Assembly (NCBI GenBank): GCA_903821335.1
Contig: CAIJKV010000181.1
Location: 1-64,000, forward strand
From: an uncultured beta proteobacterium
Lineage (GTDB): Bacteria; Pseudomonadota; Gammaproteobacteria; Burkholderiales; Burkholderiaceae_B
Length of the DNA: 64,000 nucleotides
Reading direction: 5' to 3'
Part shown: positions 50,348 to 59,737 of the stretch, in pieces
Layout of the letters: the number at the start of each line of letters is the position of its first letter
Numbering within the stretch: the stretch's first letter is position 1
Notes under the pieces: generated by a model
Seen by the model: the letters and a program-made list of their open reading frames with translations, nothing else
What the model was told of the DNA's origin: nothing
Databases searched by the model: none
Translations under genes and position numbers: made by a program

Positions 50348-51130
50348 ATGATCGATATCGAACGCGCGGCGCTTTCCCTGCTGCCGGCCTGGCAAAATCA
50401 TCAACCTATTCAATCAATCCCCGCTGACTGCAGACCGCAGTCGCGCGAAGAGGGCTATGCCGTCCAGGCCGCGCTCGTTCGCGCCTGCAATGAACCCGCG
50501 ATCGGCTGGAAAATCGCGGCGACCAGCAGCGCCGGACAGGCCCATCTGGGGGTCACCGGCCCGCTGGCCGGACGCCTGCTGGCCTCGCGATGCCTGCAAG
50601 ACGGGGCGACTGTGCCCCTGAACGGCAATGCCATGCGAGTCGCTGAAGCCGAGTTCGCTTTTCGTATGAAATCTGATGTGTCCGGCAACCCTGACATGCC
50701 ACTGGGCATACAGGACGTGATGTCTGCCGTTGCCAGCATGCATCTGGCCATTGAAATTCCTAATTCCCGCTTTGAGGATTTTTCCAAGGCCGGCGAGGCG
50801 CAACTAATCGCGGATTTCGCAGGTGCGTGCTTCCTGGTCCTGGGTCCGGAAATCAGCTTGAACTGGCGCGAGATTGACCTGAAGAATCACGAAGTGCGCA
50901 TGTTCATCGACGAAAACGTCGCTGCGGTCGGAAAAGGTGGAAACGTGCTGGGTGATCCCCGCCTGGCACTGACATGGATTGCGAACGAACTGATCAGCCA
51001 TGGCCAACACCTGTCGGCCGGCGACGTCATCATTACCGGCACCAGCATCGTGCCCGCCCCGATCGCCCCAGGCAACACCCTGCGCGCCGACTTCGGTGTG
51101 CTGGGTTCAGTCAGCGCCCGTATCGGTTAA
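50348..51130 (+). CDS. 2-keto-4-pentenoate hydratase-like (FAH-superfamily) protein
   Basis: GWKIAATSSAGQAHLGVTGPLAGRLL...AEAEFAFRM...GDVIITGTSIVPAPIAPGNTLRADFGVLGSVSARI. Confidence 0.88.
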   Translation: MIDIERAALSLLPAWQNHQPIQSIPADCRPQSREEGYAVQAALVRACNEPAIGWKIAATSSAGQAHLGVTGPLAGRLLASRCLQDGATVPLNGNAMRVAEAEFAFRMKSDVSGNPDMPLGIQDVMSAVASMHLAIEIPNSRFEDFSKAGEAQLIADFAGACFLVLGPEISLNWREIDLKNHEVRMFIDENVAAVGKGGNVLGDPRLALTWIANELISHGQHLSAGDVIITGTSIVPAPIAPGNTLRADFGVLGSVSARIG

Positions 51131-51248
51131 CAACGCCCGCGAGGGTTCACTTTGTCAGCATGGGGTAACTACGGATGACACCACAGCGTGTTTACCGTAG
51201 TGTCACACCCACACAAAATATGCGTCACGCGACGTGGAAGGAAGTATC

Positions 51249-52220
51249 GTGAACGGTTTGAAAAAAATATTGCTGAGCGCAGTCCTTGCCGCAATGCCGC
51301 TCGTTGCCATGTCGGCCGACAAATGGCCGAGCCAGTCCATCACTTTTATTGTTCCCTACCCACCGGGTGGCCCGACCGACATCATGGCGCGTCTGCTGTC
51401 CGTGCCGCTGGGCAACAAGCTCGGCACGACCGTTGTCGTCGAGAACAAGGCCGGCGCCAGCGGCAACATCGGCAGCGGCATGGTGGCCCGTGCGAAGCCC
51501 GATGGCTACACGATTCTGCTTTCAACCAGCGGCAACATGTCGGTGAACCAGACACTGTTCAAAAACTTGAACTACGATCCGATCAAAGATCTGGCACCGA
51601 TCATCCAAATTTCAAAATTTCCGCTGGTACTGGAAGTAAAAGCTGACTCGCCCATCAAGACCTTACAGGAATACCTCGCCTTCGCCAAAGCCAACCCGAC
51701 CAAGGTGAGTTTTGGTTCGGCTGGCAATGGCTCTCCCCAACACTTGGGGCTTGAAATCGTCAAGGAAAGGACCGGTGCGCCGCTGCAACACATCCCTTAC
51801 AAAGGCGCAAGCCCGGCCCTGAACGATTTGCTGGGCGGGCAAATTTTCAGTATGTGCGACATCCTGGCGGGCTCAATCAACTACATCAAGGCTGGGCAGC
51901 TCTACCCGATCGCCGTGACAACAAAAGAGCGTTCAGCGTTGTTGCCCAACGTTCCAACAATGGCGGAATCCGGGTTACCTGGCTTTGACTATTTCGCCTG
52001 GCATGGCATCACCGCACCTGCCAAAACACCACCTGAAATCATTGCCAAATACAATACCGCGCTCAACGAAATCTTTGCCGACCCCGAATTCAAAAAGCGC
52101 TGGGAAGCGATAGGCAGCGAGGTCGTCGCTGGTACACCCGAGCAATTCCAGGCCCTGATTCTCTCTGAGTCTGTTCGTCTGGGAAAACTGGTCAAAGACC
52201 TTGGCGTTCAGTTGGACTAG
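51249..52220 (+). CDS. Bug-family solute-binding protein
   Basis: WPSQSITFIVPYPPGGPTDIMARLLSVPLG...VVVENKAGASGNIGSGMVARAKPDGYTIL; GTG start with upstream GAAGGAAG. Confidence 0.93.
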   Translation: MNGLKKILLSAVLAAMPLVAMSADKWPSQSITFIVPYPPGGPTDIMARLLSVPLGNKLGTTVVVENKAGASGNIGSGMVARAKPDGYTILLSTSGNMSVNQTLFKNLNYDPIKDLAPIIQISKFPLVLEVKADSPIKTLQEYLAFAKANPTKVSFGSAGNGSPQHLGLEIVKERTGAPLQHIPYKGASPALNDLLGGQIFSMCDILAGSINYIKAGQLYPIAVTTKERSALLPNVPTMAESGLPGFDYFAWHGITAPAKTPPEIIAKYNTALNEIFADPEFKKRWEAIGSEVVAGTPEQFQALILSESVRLGKLVKDLGVQLD

Positions 52221-52274
52221 TCCTATGCCTGCGTAGCGGTCAGTACAATCGGGGCTCCCTCAGGAGTTCGTCCC

Positions 52275-52625
52275 GTGACCACGCTATTCTTGCTTGCCCT
52301 ATCGAATATTTTCATGACCTTCGCCTGGTACGGGCATTTGAAATTCGGGGCAGACTGGCCGCTGTGGAAAGTCATCCTCATTTCTTGGGGCATCGCGCTG
52401 TTCGAATACTGCCTGGCCGTGCCGGCCAACCGTTACGGTTACGGCGAATTTTCGGGCTTTCAACTGAAGATTATTCAGGAAATCATCACGCTGATCGTGT
52501 TCATGATCTTTGCGGTGCTTTTTCTGAAGGAAAAATTGGCCTGGAACTACGTCGTGGCGTTTGGATTCCTGGGCGTTGCGGCGTTTTTTGCCTTCGCGTT
52601 CAAAGTTCCGACCACGGTCACCTAG
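52275..52625 (+). CDS. DMT-type small membrane protein (DUF486)
   Basis: NIFMTFAWYGHLKF...WGIALFEYCLAVPANRYGYGEFSGFQLKIIQEIITLIVF. Confidence 0.9.
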   Translation: MTTLFLLALSNIFMTFAWYGHLKFGADWPLWKVILISWGIALFEYCLAVPANRYGYGEFSGFQLKIIQEIITLIVFMIFAVLFLKEKLAWNYVVAFGFLGVAAFFAFAFKVPTTVT

Positions 52626-52772
52626 ACGTCAGGTTTATCGGCTAAAAGTGCCTACGGTGTGACACAACCATTCAATGCCGCACCGCAACAAATTCACTGT
52701 GACCTGCAGTGGGATATGATTGACGACAGGTTATGTATCCACGAGCTTGTACAAAATGAGAAGGAAGGGGAG

Positions 52773-53645
52773 ATGAGCGAAATTCGTTACGAAACGCCAA
52801 AGACCACAGAGGCGGCTGTCGTGCTGTTAATGGCGGCAAGCGGTCCGGCCAAAATACTATCGGGTGGCACCGATCTGTTGATCCAGATGCGGTCCGGCGC
52901 GCAGCAGCCCGGCTTGCTTGTGGACGTCAAACACATCGCCGAGATGACTTCAATCACGTTGGAAAATGACAGCTATCGCATCGGCGCGGCAGTGCCCTGT
53001 ATGAAACTGGTCGAGGACAAGGGTTTTGCCAAGACCTGGCCTGGCGTGATTGACGGTGTCAATCTGATTGGCTCGATCCAGGTGCGCGGGCGTGCGACAG
53101 TGGGCGGCAATCTGTGCAATGCCGGCCCTGCTGCCGACAGCGTGCCAGCCATGATCGCTGCGGGCGCGATCGCCACCATTGCCGGCCCCGCCGGGCGTCG
53201 CGAAGTGCCTGTCGAGCAGATCGCTACCGGACCGGGCAAGACATCGCTCGCCAAGGGTGAGCTCGTCGTCTCGTTCACCTTCCCCAAGCGTGCTGTGCGT
53301 TCAGGCGACGCCTACCTGCGCTTCACGCCACGCACCGAGATGGACATCGCAGTGGTCGGGGTTGGTATCAACCTGACTGTGGACGACCAAGGTGTATGCA
53401 CGCACGCACGCGTCTGCCTGGGGGCCGTGGCCGAGCGCGCCTTACTGGTGCAGCAAGCCGCCGATGCACTGATTGGCACGACCCTGGACGCCAAGGCGAT
53501 GGAAAAACTCGCCGCAGCGGCGAGTGCCGCCGCACGACCAATTGACGATAAACGCGGAACCAAAGAGTTTCGGATCAAGGTGTCGGGCGTGCTGGCCCGC
53601 CGCGCTGCACAAATTGCGCTCGACAGAGCGATGGGGAAGAACTGA
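52773..53645 (+). CDS. Molybdenum hydroxylase FAD-binding subunit (CoxM/XdhB-like)
   Basis: AKILSGGTDLLIQMRSG...VDVKHI...GSIQVRGRATVGGNLCNAGPAADSVPAMIAAGA. Confidence 0.92.
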   Translation: MSEIRYETPKTTEAAVVLLMAASGPAKILSGGTDLLIQMRSGAQQPGLLVDVKHIAEMTSITLENDSYRIGAAVPCMKLVEDKGFAKTWPGVIDGVNLIGSIQVRGRATVGGNLCNAGPAADSVPAMIAAGAIATIAGPAGRREVPVEQIATGPGKTSLAKGELVVSFTFPKRAVRSGDAYLRFTPRTEMDIAVVGVGINLTVDDQGVCTHARVCLGAVAERALLVQQAADALIGTTLDAKAMEKLAAAASAAARPIDDKRGTKEFRIKVSGVLARRAAQIALDRAMGKN

Positions 53646-53646
53646 T

Positions 53647-54123
53647 ATGTCTAAGCATCATGTAACAACAACCATCAACGGTGACCCCGTTGAGTTCTTG
53701 TGCGACACGCAACAGACGCTGCTCGATGTCCTGCGCAATGAATTGAATATGACTGGCACCAAGGAAGGTTGCGCGACCGGTGACTGCGGCGCCTGTAGCG
53801 TCACCGTAGACGGCCGCCTGGTGTGTTCGTGCCTGGTACTCGGTGTCGAGGCCGAGGGCAAAGCCATCCAGACCATCGAAGGGATGGCGCAAGGCGAAAA
53901 CCTGCACGTCCTGCAACGCAAGTTTCTCGAGCACGCTGCGCTCCAGTGCGGGGTCTGCACGCCAGGGTTCCTGGTCGCTGCGCGTGCGCTGCTTGAGCGC
54001 AACCCCGACCCGACCGAGGAAGAAGTTCGCTTCTGGCTGGCGGGCAACCTGTGCCGTTGCACCGGTTACAACAAAATCATCGAAGCGGTGCTTGATGCCG
54101 CTCGCGAAATGCGGGGAGCCTGA
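53647..54123 (+). CDS. Molybdenum hydroxylase 2Fe-2S subunit (CoxS-like)
   Basis: [24 protein letters not shown] and QCGVCTPGF...[12 protein letters not shown] double 2Fe-2S motifs. Confidence 0.94.
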   Translation: MSKHHVTTTINGDPVEFLCDTQQTLLDVLRNELNMTGTKEGCATGDCGACSVTVDGRLVCSCLVLGVEAEGKAIQTIEGMAQGENLHVLQRKFLEHAALQCGVCTPGFLVAARALLERNPDPTEEEVRFWLAGNLCRCTGYNKIIEAVLDAAREMRGA

Positions 54124-54125
54124 AC

Positions 54126-56411
54126 ATGACGACCAAAGCAAAAAATGTTGAAAGAGAAATGAAAGTCGTCGGCACCAGCCCGGTACGCCCGGATGGTGTG
54201 CCAAAAGTGACTGGCACTGCCCGTTACGGCGCCGACTATTCCCTGCCCGGTATGTTGTGGGCCAAGATTCTGCGCTCTCCCCACGCGCATGCAAACATCC
54301 GTTCGATCAACACTGCCAAGGCGCTTGCATTGCCTGGCGTGAAGTGCGTGATCATCGGCTCGGACCTGCCTGAACAGAAATTCGAGTATTTAGGTCCTGA
54401 GCGTGTTGCCGTCAATTACTGGCACATGACGCGAAACATTCTGGCGCGTGAAAAAGCACTGTACGAAGGTCATGCTATCGCGGCCGTCGCGGCCACGACC
54501 CAGGCCATCGCCGACCAGGCCCTGCGCCTGATCGAAGTCGACTACGAAATCCTGCCCCATGTCATCGATGTCGACGAGGCCATGAAGCCCGACGCACCGT
54601 TGCTGTTTGCCGACATGACCACGCGCGGTGTCGAACCCGCACCCACCCAGCCCTCGAACGTCTCAAAGCGCCTGGAGTTCAAGATCGGCGACATGCAAGC
54701 AGGTTTTGCCAAAGCCGACGAAATCGTGGAGATGAGTTTCAAGACGGCCCCCGTCCACCAGGGCTATATCGAGCCGCATGCGTGCCTCGCGCGTTTTGGC
54801 GCCGATGGCCAGGCCGAGCTCTGGTCCTCAAGCCAGGGGCATTTCGTGGTGCGCGCCTACACGGCCAAACTGCTCAACATGGAAATTGGCGATCTGCTGG
54901 TTCACCCGGCCGAGATTGGCGGCGGTTTTGGCGGCAAGACGGTCGTGTATGTCGAACCCGTTGCGGCCGAACTATCGCGCCGGACCGGTCATCCCGTCAA
55001 AATCATGATGAGCCGCGAAGACGTTTTCAAGGCCACCGGTCCGACCTCCGGATCCTCGATGACGGTCAAAATCGGTGTCAAGAAAGACGGCACCATCGTC
55101 GCGGGCTATGGCCTGTTCAAGTTCCAGGCCGGTGCGTTCCCGGGCTCTCCTGTCATGAACGCCACGATGTGCGCGTTCTCGCCCTACGTGATCGAGAACG
55201 TTCACACAATTGGTTATGACGTCGTTTCTAACCGGCCCAAATCGGCTGCCTATCGCGCACCAGGTTCACCAATTTCCGCCTTTGCAGTGGAAAGCGTGCT
55301 CGACGAACTGGCCAAGAAAATCGGTATGGATCCGCTCAAGATGCGCCTTAAAAACGCAGCCAAGGCCGGTTCACCCACTGCCTGGGGTCCTAAACACGCC
55401 CATGACGGTTACGCCGAGACCATTCAGGCACTGCTTGATCATCCTGGCTACCACAAGCCCCTTGGCAAAAACCAGGGTCGCGGTGTTGCATCCGGTTTCT
55501 GGTTCAACGCCGGCGGCGAATCAACCGCCACCATCCACATCAATGAGGACGGTTCGGTCGCGCTCGCCACGGGCAGTATGGACGTGGGCGGCTCACGCGC
55601 CTCAATGGCACTGATGTGCGCCGAGACGCTGGGTATCCCTTACGAGAAAGTGCGTTCAACCGTGGCCGACACCGCCTCGATTGGATACAACCATGTCACA
55701 GGCGGTTCGCGCGTCACTTTCGCCACGGGCATGGCTGTCGTGGATGCGGCAAACAAAATCATTGAGAATCTGCGCCACCGCGCAGCCTTGATGTGGGATA
55801 TCGACGTCAAGAACGTGATCTGGGAAAACGGTTGTGCCCAGGTCAAAGACATGAGCGTCGGCGACTTTGACCCCTTGTCACTCGCGGATATTGCTGCAAA
55901 ACGCGCGGTGACAGGCGGACCAATCGTGACCGAGGCCGCAGTCAATGCGGGTGGTCAAGCTCCTGGCCTGTCCACACAGTTCTGCGATGTCGAGGTTGAC
56001 CCCGAAACGGGTGCAGTGAAAATTCTGCGCTTTGTCGCCGCACAGGACGTGGGTCGCGCCATCCACCGCGATTATTGCGAAGGCCAGATTCAGGGCGGTG
56101 TCGTGCAGGGCATCGGCTGGGCCTTAAACGAGGAATACATCTACGACAAGAACGGTCGCCTTTCAAACGCCGGTTTCCTTGACTACCGCATCCCGGTTGC
56201 CTCGGACCTGCCCATGATCGAAGCCGTGCTTGTCGAGGTGCCTAACCCCAACCATCCGTTTGGGGTGAAGGGTGTTGGCGAAGCCAACATCGTGCCTCCC
56301 ATGGCTGCAATTGCCAACGCGATTGCAAACGCCATCGGTCGACGCCTGACCGATCTGCCGATGTCACCTCCCAAGGTGCTTGCGGCGATCGACGCAGGCA
56401 ACGGGGCCTAG
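54126..56411 (+). CDS. Molybdenum hydroxylase molybdopterin-binding subunit (CoxL/HcrA-like)
   Basis: PDGVPKVTGTARYGADY...GGGFGGKTVVYVEPVAAELSRRTGHPVKI...AYRAPGSPISAFAVESVLDELA...GVGEANIVPP. Confidence 0.93.
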   Translation: MTTKAKNVEREMKVVGTSPVRPDGVPKVTGTARYGADYSLPGMLWAKILRSPHAHANIRSINTAKALALPGVKCVIIGSDLPEQKFEYLGPERVAVNYWHMTRNILAREKALYEGHAIAAVAATTQAIADQALRLIEVDYEILPHVIDVDEAMKPDAPLLFADMTTRGVEPAPTQPSNVSKRLEFKIGDMQAGFAKADEIVEMSFKTAPVHQGYIEPHACLARFGADGQAELWSSSQGHFVVRAYTAKLLNMEIGDLLVHPAEIGGGFGGKTVVYVEPVAAELSRRTGHPVKIMMSREDVFKATGPTSGSSMTVKIGVKKDGTIVAGYGLFKFQAGAFPGSPVMNATMCAFSPYVIENVHTIGYDVVSNRPKSAAYRAPGSPISAFAVESVLDELAKKIGMDPLKMRLKNAAKAGSPTAWGPKHAHDGYAETIQALLDHPGYHKPLGKNQGRGVASGFWFNAGGESTATIHINEDGSVALATGSMDVGGSRASMALMCAETLGIPYEKVRSTVADTASIGYNHVTGGSRVTFATGMAVVDAANKIIENLRHRAALMWDIDVKNVIWENGCAQVKDMSVGDFDPLSLADIAAKRAVTGGPIVTEAAVNAGGQAPGLSTQFCDVEVDPETGAVKILRFVAAQDVGRAIHRDYCEGQIQGGVVQGIGWALNEEYIYDKNGRLSNAGFLDYRIPVASDLPMIEAVLVEVPNPNHPFGVKGVGEANIVPPMAAIANAIANAIGRRLTDLPMSPPKVLAAIDAGNGA

Positions 56412-56676
56412 TATCGCTACCCCTGCGACCGTGCACGTTGTGTTTACCAGCGGCTTTAGCCGCCATTACACCAACGGCGTGAAAGAGTTTGACATCGAGG
56501 CGACGAACCTGCGAGGGGTCATCAAGACGATGGACAAACTCTTTCCCGGTCTGGGACACATCCTGGAAGAAGACACCAACGTCGCGATCAACGGCGACTT
56601 GTACGAGATCGCGTACCTGCAACCGGTGCCACCAGGCGCCGAGGTTTTCTTTCTTCCACGCATTGAAGGCGGCTAG
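56380..56676 (+). CDS. MoaD/ThiS-like beta-grasp sulfur-carrier protein
   Basis: VHVVFTSGFSRHYTNGVKEFDIEATNLRGVIKTMDKLFPG...VAINGDLYEIAYLQPVPPGAEVFFLPRIEGG, C-terminal GG; alternative GTG start at 56431. Confidence 0.8.
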   Translation: MRRSTQATGPSIATPATVHVVFTSGFSRHYTNGVKEFDIEATNLRGVIKTMDKLFPGLGHILEEDTNVAINGDLYEIAYLQPVPPGAEVFFLPRIEGG

Positions 56677-56692
56677 CGCCCACTGCATATCA

Positions 56693-57955
56693 ATGGAAAA
56701 GACCGCGCCCACCGACGTCACGACCCTCTTCGATCAGGCTACGCCGACGACCATATCAGCACAGGCTGCAGTATTCCCGGTGCTGATTTCACTGAGCTTC
56801 TGCCATCTGCTCAACGATCTCATCCAGTCGTTGATCCCGGCACTTTATCCATTACTTAAAGTACAGTTCGACCTGGACTTCGCACAGATCGGCATCATTA
56901 CCCTTGCCTTTCAGATCACCGCATCACTGCTGCAGCCAACGGTCGGGTACTACACCGACAAGCGGCCCCAGCCCTACTCGCTGGCGATGGGAATGGGCTC
57001 CACGCTGATCGGGCTGCTTTTACTGTCGATTGCGCATGACTACACCACCGTACTGATCGCAGCGTCCTTGATCGGCGTCGGCTCAGCGGTGTTCCATCCC
57101 GAAGCGTCGCGCCTTGCACGCATCGCCTCTGGCGGACGTTATGGCTCGGCGCAGGCGCTGTTCCAGGTAGGCGGCAACTTAGGCCAGGCGGTTGGCCCCT
57201 TGCTCGCCGCGTTTATCGTCCTGCCACGTGGACAGAGTTCCATTGCCTGGGTATCGCTTGCCGCGCTGCTGGCCATGGCCGTCCTCGCGCGACTGGGTGG
57301 CTGGTACAAGGCGCACACCCGTCCAGGGCACGCCGCCTCGAGTCCTGTGTCGACTTACACACCAACCATGCCACGCGCACGCATGATTTTCCTGATTTCG
57401 GTGCTGATGCTGTTGCTGTTTTCCAAAAACGTCTATACCTCGAGCCTGACATCGTTCTTCACGTTCTACCTTATTGAACGATTCCAACTGCCGATACAGG
57501 CCGCGCAGTTGCAGCTCTTCATGTTCATGGCCGCGATCGCAGCCGGCACGCTGCTGGGTGGCGCACTAACCGATCGGATCGGACGCAGACCGATGATCTG
57601 GGTATCGATACTGGGCACCCTGCCCTTTACGCTCGCCATGCCCTATGCCAACCTGTTCTGGACCGGGGTACTCACCGTCATCATTGGCCTGCTCATTGCG
57701 TCAGCATTTCCGGCCATCCTGGTCTATGCCCACGAAATCATGCCGGGTCGGGTCGGATTGGTGTCGGGCATGTTCTTCGGCTTCGCGTTTGGGTTGGGCG
57801 GGCTCGGTGCCGCGGTAATGGGTCGTATCGCTGACGCGCAGGGGATAAGCTTTGTCTACCAACTCTGCTCGTATCTGCCGGCCATTGGCATCGTCGCCTG
57901 GTTCCTGCCGGACCTGACGCGCGAACGACGTGAAGCCGCAGACACTCCGGCCTGA
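56693..57955 (+). CDS. MFS transporter (fosmidomycin-resistance-like)
   Basis: LSFCHLLNDLIQSLIPALYPLLKVQFDLDFAQIGIITLAFQITASLLQPTVGYYTDKRPQPYSL. Confidence 0.9.
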   Translation: MEKTAPTDVTTLFDQATPTTISAQAAVFPVLISLSFCHLLNDLIQSLIPALYPLLKVQFDLDFAQIGIITLAFQITASLLQPTVGYYTDKRPQPYSLAMGMGSTLIGLLLLSIAHDYTTVLIAASLIGVGSAVFHPEASRLARIASGGRYGSAQALFQVGGNLGQAVGPLLAAFIVLPRGQSSIAWVSLAALLAMAVLARLGGWYKAHTRPGHAASSPVSTYTPTMPRARMIFLISVLMLLLFSKNVYTSSLTSFFTFYLIERFQLPIQAAQLQLFMFMAAIAAGTLLGGALTDRIGRRPMIWVSILGTLPFTLAMPYANLFWTGVLTVIIGLLIASAFPAILVYAHEIMPGRVGLVSGMFFGFAFGLGGLGAAVMGRIADAQGISFVYQLCSYLPAIGIVAWFLPDLTRERREAADTPA

Positions 57956-58002
57956 TTCAAAGCAGACGCCCGTACCCTTAGCGACTATAGTCAACCCTTC
58001 AC

Positions 58003-58018
58003 TTTTTTTTAAAAAAAA
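58003..58018. repeat. Homopolymer pair T8A8 immediately upstream of a start codon
   Basis: TTTTTTTTAAAAAAAA at 58003-58018; ATG at 58023. Confidence 0.9.
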
Positions 58019-58022
58019 CACC

Positions 58023-58529
58023 ATGAACATTTCAATGTACCAAGCCAGCGTGCCACGCTTTGTCAACATCCTTGGCAACCTCGTCAACATTCTCGACAAG
58101 GCGCAAGCGCACGCTGTAGAAAAGAAAATCGACCCCGTGTACCTGGCCAGCTTTCGTCTGTACCCGGACATGTTGCCCATGACCAAGCAAGTGCAGATTG
58201 CCTGCGATTCAGCCAAGGGCGTTGTCGCCAGACTGGCCGGAATTGATTCGCCAGTTTTCGAAGACAACGAAACGACATTGCTGGACTTGAAAGAGCGCGC
58301 CCTGAAAACGATCGCCTTCATCCAGACATTCACCGCCGCACAGATCGATGGCACCGAAGACAAGGAAATCGTGACCAAGCGCGGAGACAAGGAAACCCAC
58401 TACAACGGCCTGCAATTCCTGCTTGGGCACGCCGTGCCGAATTTCTATTTCCATGTCACCACGGCCTACAACATCCTGCGCCACAACGGCATCGAGATCG
58501 GCAAGCGCGACTTCCTCGGTAACCCCTGA
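58023..58529 (+). CDS. DUF1993 family protein
   Basis: MNISMYQASVPRFVNILGNLVNILDKAQAHA...LYPDMLPMTKQVQIACDSAKG. Confidence 0.88.
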   Translation: MNISMYQASVPRFVNILGNLVNILDKAQAHAVEKKIDPVYLASFRLYPDMLPMTKQVQIACDSAKGVVARLAGIDSPVFEDNETTLLDLKERALKTIAFIQTFTAAQIDGTEDKEIVTKRGDKETHYNGLQFLLGHAVPNFYFHVTTAYNILRHNGIEIGKRDFLGNP

Positions 58530-58545
58530 TTCTTGACAGGACGAA

Positions 58546-58575
58546 CTGCCATGGACTGATTCCACGGCAGTTTTC
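58546..58575 (+). terminator. Rho-independent terminator after DUF1993 gene
   Basis: Stem CTGCCATGG / CCACGGCAG (one mismatch) followed by TTTT. Confidence 0.65.
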
Positions 58576-58582
58576 CGAGGTT

Positions 58583-58634
58583 GCGTGACTCTGTTACGTG
58601 ACTCTGTTACGTGACTCCGCTACGTTACTCCGGC
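58583..58634. repeat. Four-copy 13-bp tandem repeat overlapping the 3' end of a Bug gene
   Basis: TGCGTGACTCTGT-TACGTGACTCTGT-TACGTGACTCCGC-TACGTTACTCCGG. Confidence 0.85.
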
Positions 58635-59623
58635 GTCAGCTTGAGCTCGGTGGTCAGTGTGCGATACACGGGCCACACTTCACTGATCATCTTGCGCAAC
58701 GGCTCGTTCACCAGCACGGGTTCATCCGAGCCGATGGTGTCAAGCAGCGTGACCATCTTTGGTGATTGCTTGCCCGCCTCGGCAGCTGCTGCCGACAGAA
58801 TCACCAGCACCGCTTCAGGTGTTCCGGCAGGTGCCAGCAACATGTTGTACTCAAGCAGTTTTGTAAATGCCGGGCTGGTGAAGCCCTGCTCAGCCCAGGT
58901 CGGCACGTCCGGGTACTTGGTGCTGCGTCGATCCGATATCACTGCGATGGCGCGCAACGCGTCGCGTTGCATGAACGGCGCAAGACTGATCACCGAACCC
59001 GTCGCCACATCTGTTTGCCCGCCAACCAGATCAGTCAGCATGGGGGGCGTGCCCTTGTAGCTGACCACCACAAACTGCCCACCCGTCTCTTTGGTCAGCT
59101 GAGACAGCAGCAACTGCCATCCTGACCCGACGCTGTAGTTGCCTGCATTGATAGACTGCTTGAGCGACAGCGCGACGAGCTCCTGCGCATTGTTCACCGC
59201 AAGCGTATTGCGCACGACCGTGGGCAAACCACCGGCCGTTACCGCCGCCACGGGCACCAGGTCGCGGTCAGGATCAATCAGCGGCTTTTTGAACAGGACC
59301 GGCGCCTGCGCCAACTGGCTATGTAAACCCACGAACAAGGTGTAGCCATCCGGGGTCGCATGCGCGACGTTCTCTGCTGCAATCATGCCACCCGCACCGG
59401 GCCGGTTCTCGACCGTCACGGGCACACCAAATTTGTGCGAGAAATAGTCCGCAAACGCGCGAGCCGTTGCATCGGTTGTACCGCCGGGGTTTTGCGATAC
59501 GACGAGCCGGATTGGCTTTGCGGGAAACGTCTGCCCCAAGACCAGAGACGGAGACATTGAGATTGCCATCACCGCCGCCATCCCGGCGAAAACTGAACGG
59601 CGCATTTTTATAATTTTATTCAA
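58625..59623 (-). CDS. Bug-family solute-binding protein
   Basis: FPAKPIRLVVSQNPGGTTDATARAFADYF...VTVENRPGAGGMIAAENVAHATPDGYTL. Confidence 0.93.
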   Translation of the reverse strand: MNKIIKMRRSVFAGMAAVMAISMSPSLVLGQTFPAKPIRLVVSQNPGGTTDATARAFADYFSHKFGVPVTVENRPGAGGMIAAENVAHATPDGYTLFVGLHSQLAQAPVLFKKPLIDPDRDLVPVAAVTAGGLPTVVRNTLAVNNAQELVALSLKQSINAGNYSVGSGWQLLLSQLTKETGGQFVVVSYKGTPPMLTDLVGGQTDVATGSVISLAPFMQRDALRAIAVISDRRSTKYPDVPTWAEQGFTSPAFTKLLEYNMLLAPAGTPEAVLVILSAAAAEAGKQSPKMVTLLDTIGSDEPVLVNEPLRKMISEVWPVYRTLTTELKLTPE

Positions 59624-59737
59624 CTTTGGATCTCCTTGAGCAATCCTGAACGTACAAAACCTGCCCTCCAGTATGAACCTAACACACAGCTAACGGTCAT
59701 TGAGCCATCCAGCCAGACGCGTTCAAGAGGCAAGTGT

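Noticed and set aside
54126-56411. Carbon monoxide dehydrogenase large subunit
   Set aside because: Lacks the AYRCSFR active-site loop of form I CODH; the loop reads AYRAPGSP, so it is a generic molybdenum hydroxylase.
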